64,000 nucleotides of DNA from Mycobacterium sp. SMC-8 (GTDB lineage: Bacteria; Actinomycetota; Actinomycetes; Mycobacteriales; Mycobacteriaceae). The position numbers and the translations under genes were made by a program. The notes below the pieces were generated by a model. It was given only the letters and a program-made list of their open reading frames with translations, ran no database searches and was not told where the DNA came from. The stretch spans positions 558,001 to 622,000 of the forward strand of contig NZ_CP079865.1 in assembly GCF_025263565.1 (NCBI RefSeq). The letters run 5' to 3'. Of the stretch, positions 18,189 to 27,182 are shown one piece after another (position 1 is the first letter of the stretch; each line of letters begins with the position of its first letter).

Positions 18189-18194
18189 CGCGCC

Positions 18195-18200
18195 AGTCTA
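18195..18200 (-). promoter_or_regulatory. -10 box of leaderless purL promoter
   Basis: TAGACT on the minus strand is followed by GGCGCG and then the GTG of purL. A 6-nt spacing indicates transcription starting at or within a base of the initiation codon. Confidence 0.55.
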
Positions 18201-18219
18201 GCCAGCACCGTCATGCGAC

Positions 18220-18561
18220 TCAGGCCACACAGAACGCGTTGCCCTCCGGGTCGGCCAACACCACCCACTCGAAATCAGGTCCGAAGTTGTTCCGCCCGGT
18301 CTCGGTGGCGCCGAGTGCGACGAGCCGGGCCACCTCGGCTTCACGGTCCTGGGCGTGAAAATCCAGGTGCACCTTGTTCTTGCCCGGCGTCGGGTCCGGC
18401 ACCCGCTGAAAGCCCAGGTTGGCCTCACCGTCACGGACCACCATCACGAATTCGCCTGGAGCGACGGCGTTCACCTTGCCTCCGGCGGCCCTGGACCACC
18501 AGTCGGCGAGGGTGTCGGGATCCGTGCAGTCGAACGTCACCATCTCAGTTTTCAGTGGCAT
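18220..18561 (-). CDS. VOC / glyoxalase-like domain protein
   Basis: This 113-residue single-domain protein is of the vicinal-oxygen-chelate superfamily (Glyoxalase_6-like). Landmarks are VTFDCTDPDTLADWWSRAAGG, KVHLDFHAQDREAEV and WVVLADPEGNAFCV, where His in HLDFH and the terminal acidic DPEGN are the usual metal-side residues. The substrate is unknown. A TACCGT -10 box (18568-18573) lies 6 nt before its ATG, so it is probably a leaderless monocistron or starts a unit with purL. Confidence 0.87.
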   Translation of the reverse strand: MPLKTEMVTFDCTDPDTLADWWSRAAGGKVNAVAPGEFVMVVRDGEANLGFQRVPDPTPGKNKVHLDFHAQDREAEVARLVALGATETGRNNFGPDFEWVVLADPEGNAFCVA

Positions 18562-18575
18562 GGCTCGACGGTAGT

Positions 18576-19838
18576 TCAGCCCGGTGACAGAAACGCCTGA
18601 AGTGCCGCGGAATAGTCGGCGACATCATCAGCGCCCATCACCTCGCGCGCCGAATGCATCGCCAGCTGCGCCGCGCCGACGTCGACGGTCGGGATCCCGG
18701 TGTTGGCCGCGGTCATCGGCCCGATGGTGGATCCACAGGGCAGGTCGGCGCGGTGTTCGTATCGCTGCAGGTTCACCCCGGCCTGCGCGCAGGCCAGCGC
18801 GAAGGCCGCGGCGGTCCGGCCATCGGTGGCGTAACGCAGGTTGGGCTGCACCTTCAGCACCGGGCCCGCGTTCACCTCGATCAGGTGCCCGGGCTCGTGG
18901 CGGTCCGGGTAGTTGGGGTGGGTGGCGTGGGCCATGTCACCCGACGCCACCATCGAGGTGGGCAACCGCCGCAGGAACTCCTCGCGGCCCCCACCTGCGG
19001 CCAGTGTGATGCGCTCCAGCACGGTCAGCAGCAGCTCCGACTGGGCGCCGTGGTCGGACTGTGAACCGACCTCCTCGTGGTCGAAGAGCACCAGCACGGG
19101 CACGACGCCGGCGTCGCGGCCGGCTCCCAGGAACGCCTCCAGCCCGGCGTAGCAGGTGGCTTGGTTGTCCAGGCGCGGCGCGCTGACGAGGTCGGCCGCG
19201 GCCCCGGTCAGCCGGGACGGGGTGAGGTCGTGGGTCATCAGGTCGAAGCCCAGCACGTCGTCACCGGCGACGCCTGTGTGGTCGGCGACGTAGTCGAGGA
19301 ACGATCGCGCACCGGTTCCCGTCCCCCATACGGCGTTGACGTGCCGCTGCGGATTGAGCTCGACGCCCTTACGGTCCTCGGACAGGTGGATGGCCAGCTG
19401 CGGCACCCGAAGAATGGGCTCATCGATCCGGACCAGGGTGTGCCGGACCGCGTTGCCGTCGCGGACCGACAACCGCCCGCTGATGCCGAGGTCGCGGTCG
19501 AGCCAGGAGTTCAGCCAGGCGCCGCCGTAGGGCTGCAGCGCGACCACCTGCCAGCCCGAGACGTACCGATCGGGGTGCTGTTTGACCCGCAGGTTGGGGC
19601 TGTCGGTGTGGGCGCCGACGATTCGAAACGGCAGGGCGGTGTCGTCTTCGGGAGACCGCCACGCGATCAGTGATCCGGCGCGCACCGTGAAGTGGTCACC
19701 GGCGCCGGGCCACGGGTCGCTTTCTGCGAGCTCGGTGAAGCCGGCAGCGAGCAACCGGTCCGCAGCCGTGCGGCAGGCATGGAACGGCGACGGTGCCGCG
19801 TCGATGAACTCACAGAGACCCTGGGGACTGGCTGGCAT
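18576..19838 (-). CDS. pepC: M18-family aminopeptidase
   Basis: This 420-residue zinc aminopeptidase of family M18 (aspartyl aminopeptidase-like; Rv0800 PepC) removes N-terminal residues from peptides in the cytoplasm. Visible metal or catalytic segments are [38 protein letters not shown] and [14 protein letters not shown], plus the C-terminal [13 protein letters not shown] with the final metal ligand region. The ATG at 19838 is preferred because it begins the conserved [14 protein letters not shown]. An in-frame GTG at 19859 would add 7 residues. It is divergent from the DyP gene. Confidence 0.93.
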   Translation of the reverse strand: MPASPQGLCEFIDAAPSPFHACRTAADRLLAAGFTELAESDPWPGAGDHFTVRAGSLIAWRSPEDDTALPFRIVGAHTDSPNLRVKQHPDRYVSGWQVVALQPYGGAWLNSWLDRDLGISGRLSVRDGNAVRHTLVRIDEPILRVPQLAIHLSEDRKGVELNPQRHVNAVWGTGTGARSFLDYVADHTGVAGDDVLGFDLMTHDLTPSRLTGAAADLVSAPRLDNQATCYAGLEAFLGAGRDAGVVPVLVLFDHEEVGSQSDHGAQSELLLTVLERITLAAGGGREEFLRRLPTSMVASGDMAHATHPNYPDRHEPGHLIEVNAGPVLKVQPNLRYATDGRTAAAFALACAQAGVNLQRYEHRADLPCGSTIGPMTAANTGIPTVDVGAAQLAMHSAREVMGADDVADYSAALQAFLSPG

Positions 19839-19876
19839 CTTTCCATCTTCGTCGACCACGCCAGCCGATCTTGATT

Positions 19877-19882
19877 TAGGGT
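19877..19882 (+). promoter_or_regulatory. -10 box of leaderless DyP-encapsulin promoter
   Basis: TAGGGT is followed by GGAACC (6 nt) and then the GTG of the DyP gene. It should drive both the peroxidase and the overlapping encapsulin gene. Confidence 0.55.
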
Positions 19883-19888
19883 GGAACC

Positions 19889-20914
19889 GTGCCCCCTCCC
19901 CTGCCGCAGCCGGTGCTGGCGCCGCTGACGCCGGCGGCGATCTTTCTGGTGGCCACCATCGACGAGGGCGGCGAGGAGGCGGTGCACGACGCGCTGGGCG
20001 ACATCGCCGGGCTGGTGCGCGCGATCGGATTCCGCGACCCGGCCAAGCGGCTGTCGGTGGTGACGTCGATCGGATCGGACGCCTGGGACCGGTTGTTCAG
20101 TGGCCCCCGGCCTGCCGAGCTGCATCCGTTCATCGCGCTCGACGGCGGCGTGCACCGCGCCCCGTCCACACCGGGCGATCTGCTGTTCCACATCCGCGCC
20201 GAGACGATGGACGTCTGCTTCGAGCTGGCGACCAAACTGGTCCCGGCGATGGGTGCGATCTCCGTCGTCGACGAGACCCACGGGTTCCGCTTCTTCGACA
20301 ACCGGGACCTGCTCGGGTTCGTCGACGGCACCGAGAACCCCGACGGACCGCTGGCCGACAGCGCCACCCAGATCGGAGACGAGGACCCTGACTTCGCGGG
20401 CGGCTGCTACGTCCACGTGCAGAAGTACCTGCACCTGATGGACGCGTGGAACGCGCTGCCGACCGAGGAGCAGGAGCGGGTGATCGGCCGAACCAAACTC
20501 GACGACATCGAACTCGATGACGCGGTCAAACCGGCCAATTCCCATGTGGCGCTGAATGTGATCGAGGACGAAGAAGGCAACGAACTCAAGATCGTGCGGC
20601 ACAACATGCCGTTCGGAGAGGTCGGAACCGGCGAGTTCGGCACGTACTTCATCGGTTACTCGCGCACCGCCGCGGTCACCGAACGGATGCTGCGCAACAT
20701 GTTTCTCGGCGACCCGCCGGGCAACACCGACCGGGTGCTGGATTTCTCGCGGGCCGTCACGGGCTCGATGTTCTTCACGCCGATCACCGATTTCCTCAAC
20801 AACGCTCCGCCACTCCCTGATTCGGCTACGGACTCCGCGCAGCCCTCCAGTGTGCCGCCGGCCGGCTACGCGGGATCACTCGCGATCGGCAGCCTGAAAG
20901 GACAAACGCAATGA
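19889..20914 (+). CDS. dyp: dye-decolorizing peroxidase (DyP), encapsulin cargo
   Basis: This 341-residue heme peroxidase has the DyP motif GFVDGTENP near residue 145, containing the distal Asp, and a distal/proximal heme region [26 protein letters not shown]. Its C-terminus carries a flexible proline-rich tail ending [10 protein letters not shown], the encapsulin cargo-loading peptide. The enzyme should therefore be packaged inside the nanocompartment encoded by the next gene, with which it overlaps by ATGA. The pair corresponds to Rv0799c/Rv0798c, implicated in oxidative-stress defence. The start is fixed by the -10 box 6 nt upstream. Confidence 0.96.
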   Translation: MPPPLPQPVLAPLTPAAIFLVATIDEGGEEAVHDALGDIAGLVRAIGFRDPAKRLSVVTSIGSDAWDRLFSGPRPAELHPFIALDGGVHRAPSTPGDLLFHIRAETMDVCFELATKLVPAMGAISVVDETHGFRFFDNRDLLGFVDGTENPDGPLADSATQIGDEDPDFAGGCYVHVQKYLHLMDAWNALPTEEQERVIGRTKLDDIELDDAVKPANSHVALNVIEDEEGNELKIVRHNMPFGEVGTGEFGTYFIGYSRTAAVTERMLRNMFLGDPPGNTDRVLDFSRAVTGSMFFTPITDFLNNAPPLPDSATDSAQPSSVPPAGYAGSLAIGSLKGQTQ

Positions 20915-21711
20915 ACAACCTCTACCGGGACCTGGCTCCGATCACCGACGCGGCGTGGGCGCAGATCGAGGAGGAGGCCACGCGCACCTTCAAGCGGAAC
21001 ATCGCGGGCCGTCGCGTGGTCGACGTCAGTGAGCCGGGCGGACCGGTGACAGCCGCGGTGAGCACCGGCCACCTGCTCGACGTCGCACCGCCGGGCGACG
21101 GTGTGATCGCCCACCTGCGCGACGCCCGACCGCTGGTACGGCTCCGAGTCCCGTTCACCATCAGGCGGATCGACATCGACGACGTCGAGCGGGGCTCACA
21201 GGACTCCGACTGGGATCCGGTCAAGGAGGCCGCCAAAAAGCTGGCGTTCGCCGAGGACCGGGCGATCTTCGAGGGTTACGAGGCTGCGCACATCAACGGC
21301 ATCCGCAGGTCGAGTTCGTGCCCGAATCTGGTGCTGCCGGACGACCCGCGCGACATTCCCGATGTCATCAGCCAGGCACTGTCGGAACTGCGGTTGGCCG
21401 GCGTGGATGGACCGTACAGCGTGCTGCTGTCGGCCGACGTCTATACCAAGGTGAGCGAGACGACCGCGCACGGATATCCGGTGCGTGAGCATCTGAACCG
21501 GCTCGTCGACGGCGACATCATCTGGGCTCCCGCCATCGACGGCGCGATCGTGTTGTCCACTCGCGGCGGCGATTTCGATCTGCAGCTGGGCACCGACGTG
21601 TGCATCGGCTACCTGTCGCATGATGCCGAAACGGTACAGCTGTACCTGCAGGAAACCTTCACGTTCCTGTGCTACACCGCCGAGGCCTCGGTCGCGCTGA
21701 GCGCCGGCTAA
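20911..21711 (+). CDS. cfp29: encapsulin shell protein (Cfp29-like)
   Basis: This 266-residue shell protein with the HK97 phage-capsid fold matches family-1 encapsulins: [19 protein letters not shown] at the N-terminus, TFKRNIAGRRVVDV and a C-terminal VQLYLQETFTFLCYTAEASV. It self-assembles into a protein cage that houses the DyP peroxidase made by the overlapping upstream gene. Length agrees with M. tuberculosis Cfp29. The start ATG overlaps the dyp stop (ATGA), implying translational coupling. Other cargo (ferritin-like or folate enzymes) is reported for mycobacterial shells, but none is encoded nearby. Confidence 0.97.
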   Translation: MNNLYRDLAPITDAAWAQIEEEATRTFKRNIAGRRVVDVSEPGGPVTAAVSTGHLLDVAPPGDGVIAHLRDARPLVRLRVPFTIRRIDIDDVERGSQDSDWDPVKEAAKKLAFAEDRAIFEGYEAAHINGIRRSSSCPNLVLPDDPRDIPDVISQALSELRLAGVDGPYSVLLSADVYTKVSETTAHGYPVREHLNRLVDGDIIWAPAIDGAIVLSTRGGDFDLQLGTDVCIGYLSHDAETVQLYLQETFTFLCYTAEASVALSAG

Positions 21712-21738
21712 CCCTGTCCCCCCTCCCTCCCTCCTCTC

Positions 21739-21798
21739 GCGACCGTGCGTGTCTGCGGGCGAAACGCCTGTAATTCAGGCTATTTCACGCACGCTCGC
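21739..21798. terminator. long inverted repeat between encapsulin gene and purQ
   Basis: Arms 21739-21751 and 21786-21798 pair at 12 of 13 positions (GCGACCGTGCGTG with its near-complement). Inside, GCCTG-TAATT-CAGGC makes a second stem. It lies between convergent genes and probably terminates both, although there is no U-tract. Confidence 0.6.
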
Positions 21799-21837
21799 GC
21801 GGGTGAGTCAACGCACTGCGTCTCCCATGGCAAGGGG

Positions 21838-22512
21838 TCAGGACACCAAAACTGCGTCCAGTGCCGAGTAGAAAATCCCCAGACCGTCGTCGGACGGGCC
21901 GGTCAACGCCTCGGTGGCGTGCTCGGGATGCGGCATCAGGCCGACGACGCGTCCGTTGGCCGAGCTGATGCCGGCGATCCCGCGCATCGAGCCGTTGAGG
22001 TTCTCGCGGTAGCGGAACACCACCCGGCCCTCGCCCTCCAGTTCGTCGAGCACGTTCTCACCGGCGACGTAGCGTCCCTCACCGGACTTCAGCGGCACGA
22101 GAAGGTCGGCGCCCAGTTCATAGCGGCTGGTCCACGCGGTGGTGTTGGACGCCACCTCCAGCCAGGTGTCACGGCAGATGAAGTGCAGTCCGGCGTTGCG
22201 GGTCAGCGCTCCCGGCAACAGACCGGCTTCGCACAGCACCTGGAAGCCGTTACAGATCCCGAGCACGGGCATGCCACGACCGGCGGCCGCGATGACCTCA
22301 CCCATGACCGGCGCGAACTTGGCGATGGCGCCGGCTCGCAGATAGTCGCCGTAGGAGAAGCCGCCGGGGACGACGACAGCGTCGACGCCCTTGAGGTCGG
22401 CGTCGGCGTGCCACAGGCTGACCGGCTCGCCACCCGCCAGCCGGACCGCCCTGGCGGCGTCGATGTCATCGAGCGTGCCGGGGAATGTGATGACCCCCAC
22501 TTTGGCGGTCAT
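21838..22512 (-). CDS. purQ: phosphoribosylformylglycinamidine synthase glutaminase subunit PurQ
   Basis: This 224-residue class I glutamine amidotransferase supplies ammonia to PurL. The nucleophile is the Cys in [12 protein letters not shown], and the His/Glu pair is in [10 protein letters not shown]. Other landmarks are [17 protein letters not shown] and [10 protein letters not shown]. It overlaps purS by the ATGA junction at 22509-22512, so the two small subunits are co-translated. The large subunit is encoded about 4 kb away on the same strand. Confidence 0.97.
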   Translation of the reverse strand: MTAKVGVITFPGTLDDIDAARAVRLAGGEPVSLWHADADLKGVDAVVVPGGFSYGDYLRAGAIAKFAPVMGEVIAAAGRGMPVLGICNGFQVLCEAGLLPGALTRNAGLHFICRDTWLEVASNTTAWTSRYELGADLLVPLKSGEGRYVAGENVLDELEGEGRVVFRYRENLNGSMRGIAGISSANGRVVGLMPHPEHATEALTGPSDDGLGIFYSALDAVLVS

Positions 22513-22751
22513 GCCTGGTCTTCCCGGCTCACGGTCCAGTCTTCGATCACGGTGTTGGCGAGCAGCGATTCGGCGATCTCAGCCAGCTTGGCGTCATCGA
22601 TCTCGCCATCGACCTCCAGCTCGAATCGCTTGCCCTGCCGCACATCTGAGATCCCGTCGAACCCGAGCCGGCCCAGCGCGCCGACGATTGCCTGGCCCTG
22701 CGGATCCAGGATCTCGGTCTTCGGCATGACGTTCACCACCACTTTTGCCAC
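22509..22751 (-). CDS. purS: phosphoribosylformylglycinamidine synthase subunit PurS
   Basis: This 80-residue PurS bridges PurQ and PurL in the FGAM synthase complex. The sequence [19 protein letters not shown] followed by [17 protein letters not shown] is the family signature. GTG at 22751 is supported by a TAGAGT -10 box (22758-22763) exactly 6 nt upstream, pointing to a leaderless purSQ mRNA. Its stop overlaps the purQ ATG. Confidence 0.96.
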   Translation of the reverse strand: MAKVVVNVMPKTEILDPQGQAIVGALGRLGFDGISDVRQGKRFELEVDGEIDDAKLAEIAESLLANTVIEDWTVSREDQA

Positions 22752-22757
22752 GGCGAC

Positions 22758-22763
22758 ACTCTA
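22758..22763 (-). promoter_or_regulatory. -10 box of leaderless purSQ promoter
   Basis: TAGAGT on the minus strand is followed by GTCGCC and the GTG of purS. The spacing of 6 nt supports a leaderless transcript. Confidence 0.55.
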
Positions 22764-22786
22764 CCTGCGGCGACACCGGCCCCGCT

Positions 22787-23464
22787 TCACCGGCACGAGC
22801 CCACGTAGGCGGCGCAGAGTGGAACCGCCATCGCGTCGAGCACCTGCGTGTCCGATGCCACGCCTCGCCACTCGACCGCGGTGGGCAGCGTCGTCCACAG
22901 CGTCAGCTCGACCAGGGAGCTGTTGGCCGGGTCGACGAGGAAATAGGTGTGCATCACGCGACGGCCGACGTCGCTGATCACGCCGACCAAGTCCATGGCG
23001 TCGCTGGTGGTCAGCGATGGTGACACCTGGGGTGCGGTCAGGTGGCACGACGCCAACGCCATGCGGGCCCACTCCAGTGTCTGCAGGGCCGTCCGGCCAC
23101 CGGTGACGACGTCGCCGCGCCAGTGCAACACCTGCGCGTGCAAGTTCCACTGCCCCGCTGGGTTGGTCACACGGGCCCGCGCGGCCACGGCGTAGTCGCG
23201 GGGATCGGACTCACGCACCGGGCTGGCACACCACGACTCGAACTCGAACCGAGGGGCAGCCACCGTCACCGCTAGACCTGCCAGCCCAGGCCAGCGGTAC
23301 ATCGGGTACAGCGGCACCGAGCTCGACTCGATCCACGCCGCATCGGGGATCGCATCGCAGATCGGCGGGCACACCCCCGGCACCGCCCGTCCCTGTCCCG
23401 GTGTCAGGACCATTCCGGACACCGCGACCGCCAGTGCCAATACCACGCGTGCGTACACCACCAC
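22787..23464 (-). CDS. exported protein of unknown function
   Basis: This 225-residue protein starts with a Sec-type signal peptide (VVLALAVAVSGMVL, likely cleaved near residue 27 after a GRA-like site). The mature part has six cysteines, including VCPPIC near its start, LPLCAAYVGSC near the end and others in between, suggesting disulfide bonds outside the membrane. I do not recognise the family. It is upstream of purS on the same strand, separated by 35 bp that include the purS promoter, so it is probably independently expressed. Confidence 0.75.
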   Translation of the reverse strand: MVVYARVVLALAVAVSGMVLTPGQGRAVPGVCPPICDAIPDAAWIESSSVPLYPMYRWPGLAGLAVTVAAPRFEFESWCASPVRESDPRDYAVAARARVTNPAGQWNLHAQVLHWRGDVVTGGRTALQTLEWARMALASCHLTAPQVSPSLTTSDAMDLVGVISDVGRRVMHTYFLVDPANSSLVELTLWTTLPTAVEWRGVASDTQVLDAMAVPLCAAYVGSCR

Positions 23465-23496
23465 CCCAACCTGCCCCTGAGCGCCACAATATAGGG

Positions 23497-24150
23497 ATGC
23501 AGCTCACACACTTCGGCCATTCATGCCTTCTCGCCAGCTTCGAGACCGACTCGGGCGAACAAACCACGGTGCTCTTCGATCCGGGGAACTTCTCGCACGG
23601 CTTCGAGGGCATCACCGGACTCGACGCGATCCTGATCACCCACCAGCACCCTGACCACGCCGACACCGAACGGTTGCCCGCGCTGATCGAGGCCAACCCG
23701 CAGGCCGCGCTGTACGCCGACCCGCAGACGGCCGCCCAGCTCGGCGGGTCCTGGCAGGCGGTCAACGCCGGCGACGAGCTGTCGATCGGTCATCTGACGG
23801 TGCGTGGCGCCGGCGGCCGACACGCGGTGATCCACCCGGAAATCCCGGTCATCGACAACATCTCGTATCTCGTCGGTGACGGTGACCATCCCGCGAAGTT
23901 GATGCATCCCGGAGACGCGCTGTTCGTCCCCGGTGAGCCGGTGGATGTGCTGGCGACCCCGGCGGCGGCCCCGTGGCTGAAGATCTCCGAGGCCGTCGAC
24001 TATCTGCGCGCGGTCGCACCGGCCCGCGCCGTGCCGATCCACCAGGCGATCATCGACCCCATCGGCCGCCCGATCTTCTACGGCCGGCTCTCCGAGATGA
24101 CCGACACCGACTTCCAGGTGCTCGATCAGGAGAACGCCACAGACTTCTAG
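23497..24150 (+). CDS. metallo-beta-lactamase-fold hydrolase (UlaG-like)
   Basis: This 217-residue MBL-fold protein begins MQLTHFGHSCLL. It has the metal-binding motif THQHPDHAD near residue 50, and further His ligands in GGRHAVIH and MHPGDALF. It resembles UlaG-type or L-ascorbate-6-phosphate lactonase-like hydrolases, but the substrate is unknown. The ATG at 23497 is chosen by alignment to the family N-terminus; the longer frame adds a Pro-rich stretch antisense to the neighbouring gene. It converges with the flavoprotein gene across a hairpin. Confidence 0.88.
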   Translation: MQLTHFGHSCLLASFETDSGEQTTVLFDPGNFSHGFEGITGLDAILITHQHPDHADTERLPALIEANPQAALYADPQTAAQLGGSWQAVNAGDELSIGHLTVRGAGGRHAVIHPEIPVIDNISYLVGDGDHPAKLMHPGDALFVPGEPVDVLATPAAAPWLKISEAVDYLRAVAPARAVPIHQAIIDPIGRPIFYGRLSEMTDTDFQVLDQENATDF

Positions 24151-24154
24151 TACT

Positions 24155-24214
24155 GCGAGCAGACACAAACTCGCACGATTCGCGGGCGTGTCGCGCGACT
24201 TTCCGTCTGCTCGC
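24155..24214. terminator. inverted repeat between convergent genes (24.2 kb)
   Basis: GCGAGCAGAC (24155-24164) and GTCTGCTCGC (24205-24214) are perfect complements around a 40-nt GC-rich spacer. The element lies 4 bp past the MBL stop and just before the convergent flavoprotein stop, so it is a likely two-way terminator. Confidence 0.55.
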
Positions 24215-24231
24215 GAACGGGAGGCGCGAGC

Positions 24232-25875
24232 CTATCCGACCGACAGCGCGGCGTGGCGGCCCGCGGCACGACCGGAGAACACGCACCCGCCGAGGAAGGT
24301 GCCCTCCAGCGAGCGGTAGCCGTGCACGCCACCACCGCCGAACCCGGCTGCCTCCCCCGCGGCATACAGTCCGGGCAGCACCGAGCCGTCACCTCGCAAC
24401 GCGCGCGCTTCCAAGTCGGTGTGCAACCCGCCCAACGACTTTCGCGTCAGGATGTGCAGCTTGACCGCGATCATCGGGCCCGCCTTCGGGTCGGTCAGCC
24501 GGTGCGGAGCCACGACCCGACTGATCCGGTCGGGCAGGTAGGCGCGGGCGGCGCGGATCGCGGTGATCTGTCCGTCCTTGGTGAACCGGTTGCTCACCTC
24601 CCGATCGCGGGCGGTGACCTCGGCCTCGACCACGTCGAAGTCCAGCGGTATGACGTCGGAAACCGCGTTCATCCTGGTCACCAGTTCCCGTAACGAGGTC
24701 GCGGTGACGAAGTCGACGCCCTTGTCGACGAACGCATGCACCGGTGCGGGGCCCTTGCGCCCGCGTTCGAGCACCTCGCGGATACTGCGGTTGGTCAGAT
24801 CGGGATTCTGCTCCTGGCCCGATAAGCCGAACTCCTTGGCGATGATGCGGGAGTTCAACACGAACCACGTGTAGTCCTGACCGGTCTGCGCGATGTACTC
24901 CAGCGTGCCCAGTGTGTCGAATCCCGGATAGAGCGGCACCGGAAGCCGTTTGCCATTGGCATCGAGCCACAGCGACGACGGCCCTGGCAGTATCCGGATG
25001 CCGTGCCGCGGCCAGATCGGGTCGTAGTTGGTGATGCCTTCCGTGTAGTGCCACATCCGGTCGCTGTTGATGACGCTGGCGCCGGCGGTCGCCGAGATCT
25101 CCAGCATGCGCCCGTCGACGTGCGCGGGCACCCCGCTGAGCAGCTGCTCGGGCACCCGCCCCATCCGCTTGGGCCAGTACTTGCGAACCAGTTCGTGGTT
25201 GCCGCCGATCCCGCCACTGGCCACGATCACCGCGTGGGCCCGGAATTCGAAGTCACCGACCACGTTTCGCGAGGATTCTGCGCCGCGCACCGCCGACGAG
25301 GGCTCCAGCACGGCTCCGCGCACCCCCACCACCGCTCCGGATTCGACGATCAACTCGTCCACCCGGTGCCGGTGGGCGAACCGCAGCCCGGGGGCGCCGA
25401 CCAGGCGGCGCGCGAAGATGTCGACGAGCGCGGGTCCGGTGCCCCAGGTGATGTGGAACCGCGGGACCGAGTTGCCGTGACCGTTGGCGCCGTAACCGCC
25501 GCGCTCGGCCCAACCGACCAGTGCGAAGGTCTGCAGGCCGCGGTCACGCAGCCAGCTGCGTTTCTCACCGGCGGCGAAGTCGACGTAGGCGTGGGCCCAT
25601 TGCCGGGGCCAGTGGTCTTCGGGCCGGTCGAACCCGGCCGAGCCGAGCCAGTCCTGCAGGGCGAGCTCGTGGCTGTCCCGGATCCCCATCCGCCGCTGCT
25701 CGGGGCTGTCGACGAAGAACAGCCCACCAAAGGACCAATACGCCTGGCCGCCGATGTTGGCCGCATTCTCCTGATCGACGATCAGCACGCTCCGCCCGCG
25801 CTCGACCAGTTCGCAGGCCGCGACCAAACCGGCCAGCCCGGCGCCCACCACGATGACATCAGCAGCGTCAGCCAT
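24232..25875 (-). CDS. FAD-binding dehydrogenase (KstD/fumarate-reductase-like)
   Basis: This 547-residue flavoprotein corresponds to Rv0785. The dinucleotide motif VVGAGLAGLVAACELVERG is at the N-terminus, and the FAD_binding_2 C-terminal closure is GLYAAGEAAGFGGGGVHGYRSLEGT. These features place it with 3-ketosteroid delta-1-dehydrogenase/fumarate-reductase relatives, but the substrate is unproven. The ATG at 25875 is chosen because a TAGATT -10 box (25883-25888) lies 7 nt upstream, which would fall inside the alternative start 9 bases earlier. The transcript is probably leaderless. Confidence 0.9.
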   Translation of the reverse strand: MADAADVIVVGAGLAGLVAACELVERGRSVLIVDQENAANIGGQAYWSFGGLFFVDSPEQRRMGIRDSHELALQDWLGSAGFDRPEDHWPRQWAHAYVDFAAGEKRSWLRDRGLQTFALVGWAERGGYGANGHGNSVPRFHITWGTGPALVDIFARRLVGAPGLRFAHRHRVDELIVESGAVVGVRGAVLEPSSAVRGAESSRNVVGDFEFRAHAVIVASGGIGGNHELVRKYWPKRMGRVPEQLLSGVPAHVDGRMLEISATAGASVINSDRMWHYTEGITNYDPIWPRHGIRILPGPSSLWLDANGKRLPVPLYPGFDTLGTLEYIAQTGQDYTWFVLNSRIIAKEFGLSGQEQNPDLTNRSIREVLERGRKGPAPVHAFVDKGVDFVTATSLRELVTRMNAVSDVIPLDFDVVEAEVTARDREVSNRFTKDGQITAIRAARAYLPDRISRVVAPHRLTDPKAGPMIAVKLHILTRKSLGGLHTDLEARALRGDGSVLPGLYAAGEAAGFGGGGVHGYRSLEGTFLGGCVFSGRAAGRHAALSVG

Positions 25876-25902
25876 GGACGCCAATCTAGCCAGAAAAGCG
25901 GG

Positions 25903-26607
25903 TCAAGCGGCGTCGGTCAGCGCAGGTTGGAGTCCCCACCGGTAAACCACGGGCACACACGAGTGCATCATCGCCAGATCGACGGCGTCGAGCATCGCCT
26001 GCTTCGGGCCTGGCCGACGCAGGTGCCGGGCCGCCACCGCCAGTCGCACGATCCCGTCCCGGCGGGCCGTACGCTCGGCGGCCAGCACCAGGGTGCGGCA
26101 CCACCACGGCTCGGCGAGGAACCCTTCTCCGATGCCGAGCACCCGGGCCCGCGCGGTGCCTCCGCCCACCAGGTCGGTGATACCCGCCAGTCCGGCCAGC
26201 AGACGAAACCCGTTGCGGGGCAGCGCAGTCAACGCACCCTGGGAGACATTCCAGCCGGGCGCGGCGAACAGCCTGGTCCGGAGATCCAGATGTTCCATGA
26301 TGCGGTCGGCGGCCATCAACCGCAGGTTCGCCTCGTGGGCCGGCGACGTCGCGAACTCGCCTCGGCGCTGCTTGGTGGCGGCCTCGTCGAAGCCGTGCAG
26401 CACGACGGCGTCACCGTGCGCACGCCGGTCGATGAGCCAGTCCACGGTGGTGGCGTCGCGGTCGAGTCGGTAACCGCCTTTGAGGCGCGGCGCGACGAGG
26501 AACGACACCGGTACACCGCGGTCTGCGAGCGAATCGCGGAACTCTGCGACGTCGCCCAGCGTGCGTTCGCTGATCCCCGAGATCGACACGATCAGTTGTC
26601 CTGCCAC
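25903..26607 (-). CDS. DUF2334 polysaccharide-deacetylase-like protein
   Basis: This 234-residue protein begins with LIVSISGISERTL and contains VVLHGFDEAATKQRRGEF and LFAAPGWNVSQGAL, a pattern of the DUF2334 family within the polysaccharide-deacetylase/carbohydrate-esterase-4 fold. The HGFDE segment holds the probable metal or catalytic residues. It corresponds to Rv0784. The substrate is unknown. The GTG start is uncertain by a few codons. It is downstream of the glutathione-peroxidase gene and upstream of the flavoprotein gene on the same strand. Confidence 0.8.
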   Translation of the reverse strand: MAGQLIVSISGISERTLGDVAEFRDSLADRGVPVSFLVAPRLKGGYRLDRDATTVDWLIDRRAHGDAVVLHGFDEAATKQRRGEFATSPAHEANLRLMAADRIMEHLDLRTRLFAAPGWNVSQGALTALPRNGFRLLAGLAGITDLVGGGTARARVLGIGEGFLAEPWWCRTLVLAAERTARRDGIVRLAVAARHLRRPGPKQAMLDAVDLAMMHSCVPVVYRWGLQPALTDAA

Positions 26608-26674
26608 ACGGGCAGTGTCGCAATGTCAGGTGTCTCGCAGGTGGACGACACTGCGCAGGCAGGTGTCGTCTCGG

Positions 26675-27172
26675 CTATCGGGGCAAGACATCCTCGATCG
26701 CCGAGATCACCTCGGGAGCGTCGGGCGCGGTGCGCGGGCGGAAGCGTCTGACCACTGCGCCGCCGGGCGCGAGCAGGAACTTCTCGAAGTTCCACTGCAC
26801 GTCTCCGGCCTCACCGGCGTCGTCGGCGGCCTGGGTCAGCATCGCATACAGCGGATGCCGTCCGGATCCGTTGACCTCTGTCTTCTCCAGCAGCGGAAAC
26901 GTCACACCGTAGGTGGAGGAGCAGAACGTCTGGATCTCCTCGGCGGTGCCCGGTTCCTGACCCATGAACTGGTTACACGGAACACCGATCACGGTCAGTC
27001 CACGGTCTGCGTAGTCCTTCGCGAGCTGTTCGAGCGCGGTGTATTGCGGCGTCAGTCCACATTTGGAGGCGACGTTGACCACCAGCGCGGCGCCGACGGC
27101 CAATTCGCCGAGAGTGGTGGACCGGCCGTCCAGTGTGGTGAGCGGGATGTCGGTGATCGCAGCGTCAGTCAT
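26675..27172 (-). CDS. glutathione-peroxidase-family thiol peroxidase
   Basis: This 165-residue thioredoxin-fold peroxidase has the family site NVASKCGLTPQY with Cys38 as the peroxidatic residue, the conserved Gln in CNQFMGQEPG and the Trp-Asn in VQWNFEKFL, completing the catalytic tetrad. Mycobacteria lack glutathione, so it probably uses thioredoxin or mycothiol-linked reduction to remove hydroperoxides. A TAGCGT -10 box (27180-27185) lies 7 nt before the ATG, suggesting a leaderless mRNA whose promoter overlaps the stop of the upstream TetR gene. Confidence 0.94.
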   Translation of the reverse strand: MTDAAITDIPLTTLDGRSTTLGELAVGAALVVNVASKCGLTPQYTALEQLAKDYADRGLTVIGVPCNQFMGQEPGTAEEIQTFCSSTYGVTFPLLEKTEVNGSGRHPLYAMLTQAADDAGEAGDVQWNFEKFLLAPGGAVVRRFRPRTAPDAPEVISAIEDVLPR

Positions 27173-27182
27173 GGCGCCGACG

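Noticed and set aside
25003..26751. 582-codon open frame on the plus strand
   Set aside because: It is antisense to the flavoprotein and DUF2334 genes, which have clear family motifs; it reads as their shadow.
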